A stretch of 64,000 bases of DNA from Ditylenchus dipsaci. Its lineage: Eukaryota > Nematoda > Chromadorea > Rhabditida > Anguinidae. This document shows positions 11,966 through 24,378 of this stretch, piece by piece. Position numbers and translations under genes: made by a program. Every line of letters starts with the position of its first letter. Within the stretch, counting starts at the first letter, position 1. Under the pieces are notes generated by a model. The model was given only the letters and a program-made list of their open reading frames with translations, was not told the DNA's origin and ran no database searches. The stretch spans positions 124,001 through 188,000 of the forward strand of contig SADC01000030.1 of NCBI GenBank assembly GCA_004194705.1, read 5' to 3'.

Positions 11966-12749
11966 GGGCAATACTTTTTTTTGTCACAGATTCACTTTTT
12001 TTGTACCAGATTCACTTTTTTCTGTCACAAATTTGATTTGTCACAGATTCACTTTTTTTTGTACCAGATTCACTTTTTTTGTACCAAATTCACTTTTTTC
12101 TGTCACAGATTTCCTCATTTCTGTCACAGATTCAGTTCTCGACACGAAATCAACGATTTTTAAAATTTTTTGTGTGAAATTCAGGGGTGAGCAAAGACCA
12201 GGTGGCTGGAGACCCACTCCGGAATGGCCAAAAGGCCAAAATTATTGGTTTTTGGGGTTTACTAAAGGGGAGTAAAATTTTTGAGAAAAATCGATTGAGC
12301 GGATCAGATTTCGGGTCCGATGGGCTTAATCGCTCACAACTCCACCCTGAACCACTCGAAACCACCATAAACCTGGAATTCTGAGCGATTAAGCCGATCG
12401 GACCCGAAATCTGATCCGCTCAATCGATTTTTCTCAAAAAGTTTATTCCCCTTTAGTAAATCCCCAAAAACCAATAATTTTGGCCTTTTGGCCATTCCGG
12501 AGTGGGTCTCCAGCCACCTGGTCTTTGCTCCCCTGAATTTCACACAAAAATTTTAAAAATCGTTGATTTCGTGTCGAGAACTGAATCTGTGACAGAAATG
12601 AGGAAATCTGTGACAGAAAAAAGTGAATTTGGTACAAAAAAAAGTGAATCTGGTACAAAAAAAGTGAATCTGTGACAAATCAAATTTGTGACAGAAAAAA
12701 GTGAATCTGGTACAAAAAAAAGTGAATCTGTGACAAAAAAAGTTTGCCC
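11966..12749. mobile_element. MULE-like foldback, 784 bp near-perfect hairpin
   Basis: Two arms of about 390 bp are close to perfect reverse complements. The ends are GGGCAATACTTTTTTTTG and GGGCAAACTTTTTTTG, followed by tandem units TCTGTCACAGATTCACTTTT and TTGTACCAGATTCAC. The 9 bp flank TAACCTGAT is exact on both sides (11957-11965 and 12750-12758). There is no real ORF. The matching frames on both strands are only the mirror image of the hairpin. Confidence 0.85.
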
Positions 12750-12896
12750 TAACCTGATTAAGTAAGAAAAAATAATAAACTAAAAAATCTAAAAATAAAT
12801 AAAAGATTTAAAGAAATGAAAAAATTGCAGCACAAAAATTCAGATAATTTACTTCAAAATTAAGAATGATTGACTTTCTTAATTTTGTAAGGAAGA

Positions 12897-13022
12897 AACA
12901 GGCCTGGGGCGACCCGATAGCTCAAATGGTTAGAGCGCCGACTTGCAAGGAGGATATCCTGGGATCGCACTTTTTCCAGGCCTGTAGAAAAGCCGTACGC
13001 GGCCACTGGCGTACGCTTACTG
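12897..13022 (+). repeat. tRNA-like repeat unit, copy 1
   Basis: Contains GATAGCTCAAATGGTTAGAG, a good Pol III box A and D-arm, then GCGCCGACTTGCAAGG, which looks like an alanine anticodon arm (TGC). The box B position reads GGGATCGCAC and is degraded, and the anticodon stem does not close, so this is not a working tRNA. It is followed by GCCGTACGCGGCCACTGGC. The whole unit recurs at 13298-13421. Confidence 0.6.
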
Positions 13023-13297
13023 GTAGCAGCGAGTGGTTGGCAGTCTTCTATCGGCTGGCCAGTCCACCTCCTTTGGTGTTGGGATTAGCTGTCTGACCTG
13101 CCCTTGCCCTCCTTTCGCTGATCACTGGCAGAGGACATGTTTCCCCCAATGGAATGCTTGCTGATTGAGAAGGCCGGCCACAAAGGGAAGTGCAGAGAGC
13201 ACAGTTGGCCGGTAGTAGACAGTAATGGAAAAGACCGAGGACGGTCTTGTGGAAGGCGGATAGGTGTAAGGGAGGCAGATAGCAGAGAAATAAGAAA

Positions 13298-13421
13298 CAG
13301 GCCTGGGGCGACCCGATAGCTCAAATGGTTAGAGCGCCGACTTGCAAGGAGGATATCGTGGGATCGCACTTTTTCCCAGGCCTGTACAAAAAGCCGTACG
13401 CGGCCACTGGCGTACGCTTAC
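13298..13421 (+). repeat. tRNA-like repeat unit, copy 2
   Basis: A near-identical direct repeat of 12897-13022, including the non-tRNA tail. The roughly 275 bp between the copies has no ORF with splice support. The pattern fits a tRNA-derived SINE or a segment duplicated with a pseudo-tRNA. Confidence 0.6.
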
Positions 13422-13767
13422 TATTTTAGCCTGTTAAATTTTAAAAACAGCGCCGGCGCTGTAGCCGTTCAAAAACAGCGCCAGGGCCAGCGCCGGGACG
13501 AAAATTTTTAGCGCCGGCGCCGACCAAAATTTTTCATTGGCTCCAGCGCCGGCTCTGTTTTTTCCCGGGCAGTTGTTGAGCAGTGCAAGTCGGATAAGAT
13601 GTCCGATCTTGCATTTTCAAGCGACGTTGGCTCGACTAGTGAATGCTTCTAAGTTTTGAACAAATTTTCAAATTTATTTACTAAACAATCAGCGCAAACA
13701 AAAAATAATCCGGCATTATTATTGACAAAATGTGTGTGGTCCCGCGAAAGTGAACTTTTTTTGATTA

Positions 13768-13962
13768 TTTCCTCTTACGAAAGAAATTCGCTACGAAAAT
13801 TCGCTGTTATGAAGAAGTTTCTTACGAAAATTCGCTGTTACGAAAAAGTTTCTTGCGAATTTTCGCTGTTACGAAACTGTTTCTTACGAAAATATTTCTC
13901 ACGAAAGTTCGTTCTTACGAAGTTTCGCTCTTACGAAATTGTCTTGTTACGAAACTTCCTAC
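13768..13962. repeat. Tandem TTCGCTGTTACGAAA repeats
   Basis: About ten degenerate units of TTCGCTSTTACGAAR with inverted partners inside the array. The style matches the arms of the foldback elements elsewhere, but no distant inverted arm or duplication was found, so it may be a solo arm. Right after it, 14020-14100 has an inverted pair around GCGAAACGTTTCGC. Confidence 0.6.
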
Positions 13963-14329
13963 AGCCTTTGCTTTACTTCATAACATATTTTTATTGGGAT
14001 GCAAGAATTCACGGTGCCTAGACGTTTCGCCAAAATGAAAAAAGTTTCAAATTAGCGAAACGTTTCGCTAAAATCAAGCTTTTTCGATTTCGGCGAAACG
14101 TCTATACCCCGAATTACTTCTACAGCAAATGTTTGACATCGATCTCAACCATGTTTTCTACCTCTATTCGCTACCTTCATAGGACAGTATGAGAAGTCTA
14201 TTACAGCCGATATTTGAGTAGATAAGCCTCAAACCTTAAAGTTCCTTACGACCCTTTTAAAGATATCAAAAAATGTATTAACTAAATGATGAGACTATAG
14301 TGTTTGATACTTTTGGCAATATCAAAGTT

Positions 14330-14731
14330 GGTACTTCTTCCGTTGGAGGGACAAAACTCAATTTTCATTTTCATTTTTCGTTCGTTTTTTATAAGTTATT
14401 TTTTCTGTTATTCACTTTTTCTTATGGTTGTTTCTGTAATCTCATTCTGTTAAAATGACCGTCAATCACTCAATCAACTTTGTGGATCCCGAGACTGGTG
14501 CGCTGGTGGTGGAATCCATGTGGCAGAAGTAGAAAATGCGTCATAAGAAAGAATTCGGCACATCAAGAGCATTATTCCAATCGTATATTTCTGACTTTGT
14601 TTGGCGTAAAAAATTTAATGGACCAGATATTATGTTCCATTTATGGTCCCAGATTGCTGAATTGTATAAAATTTGAGTGTTTAATAAAATTGAGTTACAA
14701 TTGAGTTTTGTCCCCCAACGGAAGAAGTACC
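14330..14731 (+). mobile_element. Merlin DNA transposon remnant with intact TSD
   Basis: Inverted ends start GGTACTTCTTCCGTTGG and continue for about 35 bp (the right end has one extra C). The flanking octamer TCAAAGTT is exact at 14322-14329 and 14732-14739, within the 8-9 bp range of Merlin. Inside is the C-terminal end of an IS1595/ISXO2-type transposase. The element is 402 bp long and so internally deleted. Confidence 0.85.
14461..14640 (+). pseudogene. ISXO2-like (Merlin) transposase, C-terminal fragment
   Basis: The plus strand reads VNHSINFVDPETGA, then VESMWQK, a stop at about 14530, and after a frame-preserving step EFGTSRALFQSYISDFVWRK. This is the conserved tail of the DDE_Tnp_IS1595 domain (VNHS..FVDP..GAHTQ..ES.W, then a tyrosine/tryptophan-rich helix). 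The catalytic aspartates would lie upstream and are deleted. The stop codon within the conserved block shows it is dead. Confidence 0.75.
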
Positions 14732-14739
14732 TCAAAGTT

Positions 14740-15342
14740 CCTGCAATTTTTTGCACTAGACTGAAAAATAGTTTTATGCGTACAACTTCCTCCCAGAAGG
14801 CCCACTTCGTGGTGGTTCATTGGGGTGTAATTTGTCGATAAGTACAGTCGACCAAAGACGTATCGACCCAACGACCCGAAAATTTAATGATAGGTAAACA
14901 ATCGTGAAAAAAATGGGTAGGTTATCTCTGGATTTCTTTGAACATTATCTTATCACAAAGGACGTCATCAAGTGTGTGACATCAGGATAGAAAAAGACTC
15001 ACGCAAATTTAGAATAATTCAGAAAAATTTGAAGAATATTGTAAAATATAATAAGTGACGGTTTATTGGGGCTAATTTTATTCTATGGGACCGGCTTTGG
15101 GCGGTATTTTATCGACTGTATTACTTTACTCGACTGTAAATATAATAAAGAAGTGGTGGCGAAAATGCAAGACGTCCAAACGTGCGGTTTATTTTCATGA
15201 AATCATAATTATCAGAAATCAAATCACAAGACCACAATAAAAAAGAGGTTTATTTTAATAAAATCATCAAAACTGTACAAAATTCACATAATACTTGGCA
15301 GCAGGATAGCATGAGTTACCAAAAAAGTCAAGTAATACAAAT
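14740..15342. repeat. Pogo/Tigger-like MITE remnants
   Basis: TACAGTCGACCAAAGACG at about 14844 and two inverted ends reading CGACTGTA at 15112-15119 and 15130-15139 suggest one or two TA-flanked MITEs of the CAGTCGAC type seen better at 46463 and 56268. No coding sequence was found before the semaphorin stop codon. Confidence 0.45.
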
Positions 15343-18300
15343 TTACACAAAATTAGGCTTGCTGGTTTGTCGCTGCCCAGTACCATTGTCTATTTCATTA
15401 GTGGTGGTTTGTTCAACCCCAGGGCAGTGGCTCTAAATTTTTTTGCAGTAATACTGGTTTTGTAATTTTCAAATATGTGCATACCTCATTGCTGTCATAC
15501 AACCCTTGCCATTTGGATAGGTTAGACTTATAGCTGTCCATTTTACGGCACCACTCCCTCTGTACTGATCTGAATTGCTCAACACTTCTCGGTCTAGCAC
15601 AATCTTCTAAAAACATAAATATTTTGCGAGCTATTTTTTTAGTCGGCCCACTAAAGATTGGGTCATTTTAGTTCGGGCCAATTTAAATTGGGCCAAGTCC
15701 ATGGGCCCATTCCAATCGGGCTAAAATCAAATCGGGCCATTCCAATTAAAAAAAATGAAATTGGGCTGATTCAAACTGGATTACTATTTTGACTATCCAA
15801 ACAACCCTAAACCACTTTGAACACTGAATTGGGTTTTTCCGAATGGTTTTGCGTAGTTTGGAGTGGTTGTGGTACCCTTCAGGTAATCAGGTTAGCTCAC
15901 AGTTGGATAAGTTGCCTTCTGGTTTAGGTAACAATCAGGTGGTTATGGTGGCTTTAGGTGGTAATGATAGTCTTCAAGTGGTTGGGACACTAATTGAGCT
16001 GCTTAACTACTTTGCTACTTAATTACTTTAGTGCTGGAGTTTTGGTTCATAAAATAGCTCTCGTGGTATTATCAAACCGTAGTCTGGGCACGATTCTGGT
16101 ATCTAAACCCGAATATGTCTTGTTCCTCTATCCTGTTTTAAAAAATGAGTAAATCGGTTGAAACTTTGCCGCAGTTAAAATAGTAATCCAATTTGCTTAT
16201 GACTCAATTTTAAATTGTCAATCTTTAGCGTGCCTTACAATTGACTCTGTTTTTAGTTGCGTTATATATGAGATTTTGATTATGTTTGCCCGATATTTGC
16301 ATAAAAGAGAAAAATTACACCGAAAAAAGACAGCCATCTTCTCTTTTCGTACCCTTTTTCAGCCTTTGGTGTAATTGGATAATAAGATAATTTGGACCGG
16401 GACTTCTATTAAGGAGGGGCGTTTTAACAAGGAAATATGGTGCGATGATACGCCGTTTATAATGCTAAAGTCAAAATGTTACCTCCATCCACTCGAACAG
16501 TGTGCTCAATTAACGGACTTCCAGCCATCCAGCACTGATATGTGCCGCTTTGTGCATTGGTCACCTAAATAATATATGTTTTTTTTTTCGGAAAACAGGA
16601 CTGTTCAATTTTTTTTCTGTGTATTTATTTGTTTCGGGTTAGACATTTATTTCCTAAACTATTTTTATAATAGAATAAGTTTTATGCACTATCAAAAATA
16701 AAAATAAAAAAAAAATTTTCGGAAAAATGGAACCAGATGAATAGAACCCTGCTACGCACCCCAACCCCCCCCCCCCCCAACCCTGCTATGCTGGACTGTT
16801 GGTTTATCCACTATCTAAGTGGTTTAAATGAAGTCAAGAATCGATATAGAGAGGTCTGTTTTGGGGCGCGAATGTTGTGGCGCGCAAATGTCGGGTAACC
16901 GCCTGAAAAAGCCCATATGATTAAATGAACAGTTTTGATTTATACCTCCTGAATAGGACTGAATGGGAAATGAACGTACTTTGAAAAAAATGGAACAAAT
17001 TAATAATTTCGTCTATTATTGAAGCTTTTTTGAAAAAGTAAACACACTGACACAAATTTATGAAGTGCTACTTGTTTTAATCCAAAAATAAAAAGCATTA
17101 GAAAGCGCTTTAAAATTTAAAAACTTCGGATGGGTCAAAAAGAACTCTTAGTAATTTAAAGGTTAAAATAGGGCTGGGTGATGGCCATATGACTCACATT
17201 CAAGAGCACTATGCCTCCATCTCTAGCGTAGACCACATGTTCAGTGTCCTGTTTAGGTAGCACCATCCTGTCTAGTTTCCACTCACTCTCCAGTCCATCG
17301 TTCACGCCACCCACCAGAGGGCAATCCAGATGAGAACTATCTCCTGGATATATGGTCCTACTGGTCGACTTGACATAGTTCCTGCACTTTTCATTGGTCA
17401 GTCCAGTGGGCGAGTGGACCAGTCCATCCAATGTCACCCATCCTACTGCTGTGGAATGTGCTGTCTCCTGGGGGAAACACTCAGCTCTGGCTATATTCCA
17501 GGAGCAGTAAGGGTCTGAGGCACACAAGTCACATGTGGAGTGCTGAAGACATTGCCCCAATCTGTACTGTGCCACATTGTGTTCCTGGCCTAGAAAAAGG
17601 TACTCGTTGGGCAGAATGGCCATGGAGTGGATGGGATTGGAGGCTGCTTGGGACAGGTGGTAAATGGCTATAATACGAGCTCGCCCAACGATGCCTCTTT
17701 CACGCAAATGAAGAACTTTGAGTAGAGTTTGAGTACTGCAAAGTGGAGAATTTGTATAGTCTGGCAATGGAAAAATTTTCTGTTAAACTGACTGTGGAGA
17801 GAGCACAAAGAGAACCACCCGCTGTTCGTCCCGTTGATCAGCAACTAGCTGGCCTAGCAATTCTTCTTTGCGATGGATCAAAGGACCATCATGTATCCCA
17901 CCAGAGCCGGCAATTGAATCAGCCATGAGCAGGTGGGATTTGGCGAAATGCAACTCTTCGTCAGATAAGCTCTTGGAGTCAGAGACACACTGCAACAATT
18001 TAATGTATTTTTTAAAAAGGTCAATTTAGTGAAAGCCTAATAATTTCCACGGTAAAGAATCGGGCGCAAAGATTTTTTTTTTCGTACCCTCTCAAAATAA
18101 TTCTTTTCGTCATTCAAAAACTTGTATGTAAGGGATAGGCTTACAAAAATGATATCATCGAAGCTGATATCGCTTTAAAATTATTAGCCTGAACGCTGAA
18201 AAACGATGGATTCGAAAGGTCACTAACTAAGGTTGGATTAAAAATTGGACGCTAGTAGCGATTACTCCCCCCAAACGATTTTCACTTTTTTTATTTTAGT

Positions 18301-21300
18301 GAAAAGTACCCAAATTAACTAATTTGTTAAAATTTCTAGTTTTGGGCTCATTCGAAAAAGAAGGTAATTGTGAGTACCGTATTCCCTCTAATAATTCCCC
18401 ATGTTGTAAAAACTCCCCATCCTATGGACCTTATATCTCAGCCTATCTCAGCCCTTTCGCAAATCTGTTTTTGCGTTTTCTCAGTTACCGCGAGTCAACC
18501 CGATTACACTTTTTAGATTTTGGTTGAGCGCCCGAAAATCTCAAAGTCGACCTCAAAATATTTACCGAATTTTCAGCGTTGAAAAATAACGGCAACCGGA
18601 CATTTAGCATAATTTGTGCAATTTGTCCGCGGACATTTAGCATACATTTTCGGTATGATTCAGACAAAACAACCGAATCATACCGAAAATTATGCTAAAT
18701 GTCCGGTTGCCAAAAATAACTCCCCATGGGGTTAATACAGTGAGTACGGTAAGTTTTATTTATAAAAGACCTGCAAATTCATAGTTGGGTCTTGAGATAT
18801 GGCCAGTTTCAAATTTGACTTATGTCGAATGCATGAAACCTGCGTATTTTCTTTCTTATGCACACATTTTTTAATTTTCATCACAGCATCTCTAAGAAAA
18901 GTATACTATTCGATGAACAATTAACCGAGCTTTCTTATATATTAGTGATTTCTAAAAAAATTGACAAAAAATTGGAAAGTAAAAATAGTATTATTCAAGA
19001 GAAAAATAGGTTTTTGAAAAAACCTATTTTTCTCAAGGTTGAAGGCAGGGTGCACAGATGTCCTGCTTTAGCAGGAATTTCCTGCTTTTTGCTTTTAAAT
19101 CCTGCTTTTTGCCTTCGAATAAGCAGGAATTTTTGCACATTCCGAATAAAATTTACAAACAAATCTAAAATGATAATTTTCTTCAATATTTTGCTTGCGG
19201 CGCAATTGTTTATCAAATATTTGCCTACTGGTTTCAAGCTGTTATTTTGTGCATGCTTTCCACTTTCCACTTTATTCTTTCTGTGATTAATGAATTTGGA
19301 CAGATGAGAAAAACCGCCTTGAGGTGCCTACTGTTAATGCTCTCGTCTGTATTAAATCTACTCCGTTGAAGTGTGATGAAGCTTTCGATTACTTTCTGCG
19401 AAACAAGAATCTTCTCAACGGAACGCAAAGAAGTGAAAGTATGGAAAGAACGATTAGTGAGAAATGATTTGAGAGATTTCCCTTATATCTATTGTTGTTA
19501 TGCGAATAAATATGTTAAGTCCTGCTTTTTGGAGATTTTTTGGTTAAAAATACTGCTTTTTGAATACAAAATCCTGCTTTTGTGGTTTTTGATCTGTGCA
19601 CCCTGGTTGAAGGACCATAATTGTTGATGCAAATGAAAATTTGGCAAATTCAAATGCGCGCGGGACACTTCTCTTCCGTCTCTCGCTCTACGTTTTGAAG
19701 TTATTTCGAGCGACTCCAAAGAGTAGAGTGAGAGACGAAAGAGAAGTGTCCCGCGCGTATTTGAATTTGTCAAATTCTCATTTTCATCAACAAGTATGGT
19801 CCTTTAAAGGGGCATGCCCGTGCGTTTCAAAAAGTTAAGGCGGGGTTAGCAATTTTTTTTGAATCGTTCTATTTTTCACTTGTTTCGCGTCAAATCTAAT
19901 ATTAATGGCCCTATACTACTTTTAAAAACTAGGCAGAAAACTTAAAAAATCTGAATGCGTATGCATGCAAAACTTGATCGAGAAAGAAAAAAGTATTGAT
20001 CGAGAAAGAAAACGCAAAATGTAAATTTGCACCAAAAAAAAACGATTTTGGCAAAAAGACCTTTTTGCTCCAAAATAAGCTTTGTCCAATTTAAACTGGC
20101 CATATCTCGATACGAAACTTCGAATTTGCAGGTTTTTTATAAGTTAAACTTGCTTACAATTATCTTTTTTTCGATACACTTAAAACTAAGCTTTAAACAA
20201 AAAAGATGGAACAAGAAGTTGACTCTACAGAATTATTTTCTAGAGTTCTCTAGATTTTTATTATTACTTCTGTGTAAGGGTGTGTAAGTGTATTGTAATG
20301 AAAGACACGTAAAAAGTACCATTCCAGGTCGATTGCTAGGCACTCGATCAAGCGGAGTGGGAAGCCAAATAGTGGCGGATGGTGATGAGGAAGTTCCGAT
20401 TGATTGTTCTAAAAATATGCCCGTGTCAAACACCTAAAATAATTTTAAAAATACAAAAGTCATAAATGCGATAAGTGTAATCCTACCTGATTGATGGCAT
20501 TGAGACTGAATGCACATACAGCAGAGGCCTGGAAAAACGGGGACTCGGGTGTAGTGAAAGTGGCATAAAAGTGAGTGTCGGACTCCTGGTCCAGCTTGAA
20601 CACTGACTCTAAAACGAAAAAACTTCGACTGGCTCAGCATCTAATTAACTTTTTCAATAAACCTTTTCAAATCATAGTCTAATTTTTTACATTATGGAAT
20701 AAAACACATCATCTAGGTTTCGTATCAGGGATCTCAACCGAAATGAAAAAAGGCAGCCCTCTTCAGAAAAAGCTTCTGTTCAAAAAATAAATGAAAAATT
20801 TGAAAGAAAAAAGACTTTTAGTTTTCAAATAATATAAAAGTACATAAAAAAATTTCTGAGCATATTTCTTTTTTTCTCATCTCAAGATATTTCAATAAAA
20901 AAGACATTTTGTGAGGAAAAAAGTCATTTTATTTTCAGCTTATTGCCATTTTTAAGCAAAAACAAATGTGGACTAGAAATTTCAAAAATAAAAAAATTTA
21001 AAGTCCCAAAAAGACATCTTTTAAAAGGAACATATACGATCGCTGACCTAATTTATTGTTTTGCTTATCAAGGATCATAAATTCAAGTTATTTGGTCGAC
21101 CTCTTCATTTTTTGACTTTAATATGAATTTTTGATGGAAAAAATAAACAAAGTCATGAGTATTATTCAAGATTCCCAAATCAAAGTCAAAATCAGCATTT
21201 TGAGTCAGAGTAAGTCAAAATCGCTCAAAAAATTCTGATTTTTGGGATATATTGTATTGTTAAGTACATATTGGCTTATTGCCAAGAAATTGCTGAGAAA

Positions 21301-23320
21301 CCAGCCACTTGGGAGCTTTGTTTTTAAATTTAAATTAGAAATGGTGCTAGGTCACCAGGATTCACCAGGACTGTCATTTGTATTTCAAACTTTTTTCAAC
21401 TGGAAAAAACTTACGGATATGGTCAAAGTAAAAAGGTAGTGAAGGAGCTGAGGGCGAAGAGACCGAACAATTAAGTCTAGCTTTGAGAAAGGAGCTCCAG
21501 ACCTGCCTAAGCACACTCTTCCCACCCAAATCGCTCTGAAATAGAATTATTGAAAATGTCAATGAGTGGGTCATTTCTGACCTTGCATATCCTGGCCACC
21601 CTGGAGTAGACCACCCTCTGCCTGTGTTCCAACCCTCAGCTTCCAAAGCTAGCTCTCGGAAAAAGAAATAGACGTACTGGTTGATGGCAAAGGATCCAAC
21701 AAATTGAGGCTCTGTCAATTGCAAATGTTATTTTCAAAACAAATCACAAGTTTGGCGCGACATTTCTTGTTTCAGTGTCTAAATGTTCAAAAACGCAATT
21801 CGGTAAAGTCGGTAAAATGTGTCTTTCATGAAAAAGCATATTTGAAATCGGTCCAAAAATCTGTAAAATCTCCGGAAAATGGCCTTTGGTAGGAAAAAAA
21901 AACTATTTTGTCGACGAGAGAATCAATATTGTTGCCGAAAATTTTATTTTTGTCACTGACAAGCTTTTTGCTTTTCCTAATTTTTTTGATAGGGCATGCC
22001 CATGTTAATAAGAGGTGCTGCCCGGGAATTCGATTTTTTTCCTAATCATTGAACTTCTGTGCGAATTTTTCAAACCTGGTTTCTAACAAAAAAGGTATGA
22101 AACTCATTTTAGGTATGTTAGAAACCAGGTTGAAAAATCCGTATAGAACTTCAATTATTAGGAAAAAATTCGAATTCCGGGCACCACCTCTTATTAGCAT
22201 GGGTATGCCCATTTGAAAAAAAAGATTTTGAAGAAAAATTTGCCTAGGTGATATTTGCGCCAAAAGTTATTTGCCAAACGTATGTTCTGCAGAAACGACA
22301 TTTGTGCCATCGATTTACTTTAAATCTCGCTTTTCATTTCGGCTTCTGTTTCTCGTTGTTCTGTTTTTTTTTGCCGAAATGACATGCATTTCTGACCAAA
22401 TGTAATCCAATTCGATCGTTTATACAAAGAAAACAGAAGATGAAATGAAAAAGCGATATATAAAAGAAATCGATGGCGTAAATATCGTTTTGGCAAATAT
22501 CAATGGCGCAAGTATCATACAGCTCAAAATTGATCAAAAATTTTTTAGGGAAAGATAAAGCTTGTCAGCGACAAAAATAAATATTTCGGAAACAATAAAA
22601 TGTTTTGTTCATTTTGTCAAATTCAATCATAATTTACCATTGAGCCATTTGGAGTCAGTGTAAATAGTCCTCAAAGCCGGATGCTGCTCTTTATTATTGA
22701 AAACCAGTGGAGGGCGGTAGATCAGATGGTTCTCCAGTGAGAGACCCGTCCTAATGCCGGAATATATAGAGGGTAGCTCATCTGGATTGCCGAATTCTGA
22801 AAAAATCCAATCAAAACCTTAATGGAAATTTTTTAAATCCCAAATAACCTGTATAAACAGCAGTGGTGTTGAGTGCCTCATGGGTGAGCATATACCAATT
22901 ATGGTTTTAGCTGGTTCGGCATCCACCAGGGACTGCCCATCCAGTGTGCTCATCTGTGGTTTCATTGCATTGCTGGAGCACATCAACACTTGGCCATTGG
23001 ATTTGAGGAATAGTTGGCGAACTGAGTGAGTGCATTCCCTGTCTGAATTTCCCATCCGCAGACATTCTTCTTTGTCTTCTGGTCGGGTGGCTAGGGAACG
23101 TGATGAAAACTAAAAAAGATGCAGCTCATAAATGGCTTGTTTATGTGATCGTGGGTGGAGTGAAAACTGACTAAATTGGCAGAAGCAGTGTCATTTATGT
23201 TGTAGAGCCAGAGCCGAAAGACATGACCGCGAGCACCCACATATAGTGAAGTGGACTTTGGGTCTACTAACAGCTGGCTATAACCTAGATTGGTCTCACC
23301 TGCTACATGGAAGATATTGT
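15343..23320 (-). CDS. mab-20: Secreted class-2-like semaphorin (sema, PSI, Ig), 12 exons, 5' end missing
   Basis: Exons from 5' to 3' (low-high coordinates): 23172-23320, 22849-23109, 22638-22796, 21582-21711, 21415-21535, 20487-20608, 20320-20433, 17793-17989, 17198-17735, 16483-16564, 15485-15606, 15343-15432. The product is about 695 residues: the sema propeller ([48 protein letters not shown]), the PSI domain ([13 protein letters not shown]), an Ig domain (SSHLDCP to SGTYQCW), then a basic tail and a stop, with no membrane span. That is the secreted class 2 layout (C. elegans mab-20), an axon and cell guidance ligand for plexins. All intron phases agree except for two exons, each short by one base: near 22880 (CACCCATGAGG) and near 21630 (TTGGAACACAGG). 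The signal-peptide exon was not found. The gene symbol is by orthology only. Confidence 0.9.
17999..20319. repeat. Large semaphorin intron with MITEs
   Basis: This intron holds several palindromes. One at 18590-18725 is built around CATTTAGCATAATTTG. A MITE at 19613-19803 has ends GGACCATAATTGTTGATG and an interior that forms a near-perfect hairpin around GGGACACTTCTCTT; its right half recurs near 52830-52915. Immediately after comes TTTAAAGGGGCATGCCCGTGCG (19803-20000), half of a TTAA-flanked family. No exon was found inside. Confidence 0.6.
21990..22212. mobile_element. TTAA-type palindromic MITE, copy 1 (semaphorin intron)
   Basis: The ends GGGCATGCCCATG and CATGGGTATGCCC bound two arms containing CCTAATCATTGAACTTCTG and GGTTTCTAACAAAA. 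Sister copies are at 33699-33935 and 44570-44803, and a left half is at 47238-47297. The sister copies have TTTAAAGGG at their edges, so they appear to insert at TTAA. Confidence 0.7.
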
Positions 23321-23476
23321 CTGGAATGAAATAGTTGATGGAAAAAGGGGCATGTAGTCTTTCAAATACTTTAAGCCTTTTCTTTTGACCATAATTTTCG
23401 TGTGACCAAATCTTGAAATTTTGTAATTCACCAAAATTCGCACATATTGAATTTTCTCTTAGCAGGAACCTTCAGA

Positions 23477-24205
23477 AGTGTTTTTTTCAAAGACTTCATT
23501 GACAGATTTTTTTTAAAGATTCTTGTAGAGCAGCCCAAAGTTATATAACAAAGTGCTGCTGATACCTACAGGTCCTTTGTAAAATTGCGGAGAACGGGGT
23601 ACCCAAAGTTTCCGAAAAACCATCATACGGGTATCATGGTTTTTAGCCCCCGTTTTGAATCTGTCTAGTTTTATGAGTATTTTGAATATGCAACTTGTAT
23701 GGGGTATTTTTCATGCATATTATACTGTTGGTAGCAAGTACTTTGAAAGCCAGTCAGAGCTTTTCAAAATGTCCGAAAGAGGTCGATACATGATGCAGAT
23801 ACCGATACAGGATTGTGGCGGAATTCAAATAGCAAATAAATAAAAAAACAGCCACTGTTCTGATTTCCAGCATAATAATGTATCGGCCTCTTTCGGACAT
23901 TTTGAAAAGCCGTGACTGGCTTCTTAAAGTACTGGCTACCAACAGGATAATATGCATAAAAAAATACTCAATACAAGTTGCATATTCAAAATGCTCATAA
24001 AACTAGATAGATTCAAAAGTGGGCTAAAAACCATGATACCCGTATCATGGTTTTTCGGCAACTTTGGGTACCCCGTTCTCCGCAATTTTACAAAGGACCT
24101 GGAGGTATCAGCAGCACTTTGTTATATAACTTCGGGGTGCTCTACAAGAATCTTCAAAAAAATCTGTCAATGAAGTCTTTGAAAAAAAAACACTTCTGAA
24201 GGCTC
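23477..24205. repeat. Long palindrome upstream of the semaphorin
   Basis: The arm around CAGAAGTGTTTTTTTCAAAG (23475) pairs with the one ending near 24205. Matching segments inside include GGTACCCAAAGTT and TTTCGGACATTTTGAAAAG. Near-identical peptides appear on both strands only because of the symmetry. It sits where the missing semaphorin 5' exon would be expected and may separate it from the rest of the gene. Confidence 0.7.
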
Positions 24206-24378
24206 CCTGGTTAATCTCCTGTGGTCTATGTGGCAGTTTAGATGGAGCTGGCCAGAACCACCAAAAAATTTACAAACACGTAAATTTTGACAGTTGAAAT
24301 TACCGAAGGGTGGTCTCCTGCTAGAAACTGTCTTTTTGGCCTTTTTAAAGTTCAAAGGAAGCGGGTATAATGCAAATA

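Noticed and set aside
11981..12658. Pairs of similar ORFs on both strands (FFCTRFTFF-type and FWGLLKGS-type)
   Set aside because: Symmetry of the 784 bp hairpin produces them; composition is that of repeats.
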